DNA of 64,000 bases from Deltaproteobacteria bacterium (GTDB lineage Bacteria; Myxococcota_A; Polyangia; Haliangiales; Haliangiaceae), in assembly GCA_020630875.1 (NCBI GenBank), contig JAHDIH010000006.1, positions 1 through 64,000 of the forward strand, read 5' to 3'. The notes under the pieces are model-generated. The model did not search any database and was not told the origin of the DNA. It saw nothing but the letters and a program-made list of their open reading frames with translations. Made by a program: the position numbers and the translations under genes. Every line of letters starts with the position of its first letter. Positions within the stretch are counted from its first letter, which is position 1. Shown here piece by piece: positions 63,691 to 64,000 of the stretch.

Positions 63691-64000
63691 ATGCACAGAT
63701 TTATCGTAGTAGCTTTGTTATCAATTGTAGCTTGCGCCAAGCGGGCTAGCTCACAACCCGTTGCGGCTCCTAAAGTAGAGAAACAATACGACCGGCATGA
63801 GTGGGTTATAGTGGCAAAAGAGATCGCTACCAACTTTTCACAACAAAAGTTCGACAGCTTGATTGGTTCCACCGTGTGGGAGACAAAGGGAGCGGTAGAT
63901 AAAGAGGTTCAGGACTTCGTAAAGTTTACCGAAGCCGTTTATCCACTCACCGTTTCGATTTCCAACCAAACGCATCGAGTGCAATGGGGGCTGTTCGTTG
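63691..64000 (+). CDS. Lipoprotein, partial (runs off right edge)
   Basis: Open to the window end, 103 codons seen. ATG 63691 starts a lipoprotein signal ending LLSIVAC; ATG 63670 in the same frame would add seven residues. The mature part has KRASSQPVAAPKVEKQYD, then HEWVIVAKEIATNFSQQKF and LTVSISNQTHRVQW. No family recognised from this part. Confidence 0.7.
   Translation, partial: MHRFIVVALLSIVACAKRASSQPVAAPKVEKQYDRHEWVIVAKEIATNFSQQKFDSLIGSTVWETKGAVDKEVQDFVKFTEAVYPLTVSISNQTHRVQWGLFV

Overview
The window looks like chromosomal DNA from a Gram-negative, lipoprotein-rich bacterium of the Myxococcota/Bradymonadota type (the former Deltaproteobacteria). The evidence is a Myxococcus-type cysteine-rich repeat in the left-edge gene, two large thrombospondin type 3 (TSP3) proteins ending in MYXO-CTERM-like tails (small/Cys motif, hydrophobic segment, Arg cluster), three proteins with AgmX/PglI-like (TonB-like) C-termini, a DUF4266/DUF3570 pair, and many N-termini with a lipobox. 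I could not run a search, so the placement is an inference. I saw no tRNA, rRNA, CRISPR array, transposase, integrase or phage gene.

Layout. 1-3945 (-): one open frame of at least 1315 codons that runs off the left edge, a modular secreted lipoprotein. 4.0-7.2 kb (-): a probable operon of YihY/BrkB, two paralogous five-cysteine membrane proteins and an MFS transporter. 7.3-10.1 kb: an M1-type peptidase lipoprotein, a Tat-exported intradiol dioxygenase and two paralogous secreted proteins. 10.3-14.9 kb (+): HrpB helicase, a DUF2490 protein, TrhO tRNA hydroxylase and a GST-like protein. 14.9-19.5 kb: mostly unrecognised lipoproteins. 19.5-24.6 kb (-): a tightly overlapping four-gene operon of beta-barrel protein, lipoprotein, Tat-exported DUF1501 protein and CxxCH lipoprotein. 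24.9-27.4 kb (+): sucC-sucD-ndk.

27.4-31.3 kb is a decaying accessory patch. Two copies of a ~116-nt structured repeat, with compensatory changes in one hairpin, each follow a stop codon and bracket a lipoprotein gene whose 5' part is broken. Next come two tandem YiiX-like peptidase genes, one carrying a single-base deletion. 31.4-35.6 kb (-): OmpA/TSP3 porin-like protein and a TSP3 MYXO-CTERM protein. 35.9-38.7 kb (+): an overlapping operon of an unknown protein, patatin, MutY and FolE. 38.8-46.9 kb: TPR-like and AgmX-like proteins, DUF4266/DUF3570, a sphingosine-1-phosphate-lyase-like PLP enzyme and an MBL hydrolase. 46.9-52.5 kb (+): HflX, then an Hsp70-like/J-like/membrane-protein triplet. 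52.8-57.1 kb (+): a 1428-residue TSP3 surface protein with nine near-identical ~65-residue units. 57.1-64 kb: class II DAHP synthase, a membrane protein and a PHP phosphoesterase in one overlapping run, dCTP deaminase, a beta-barrel protein, an OPT transporter and a lipoprotein cut by the right edge.

Housekeeping genes (sucCD, ndk, hrpB, trhO, mutY, folE, hflX, dcd, DAHP synthase) alternate with envelope and surface genes. The items most worth follow-up are the covarying 3'-end repeat and broken genes at 27-31 kb, the Hsp70 triplet at 48-52 kb, the DUF1501 operon, and the large modular adhesin-like proteins at both ends.
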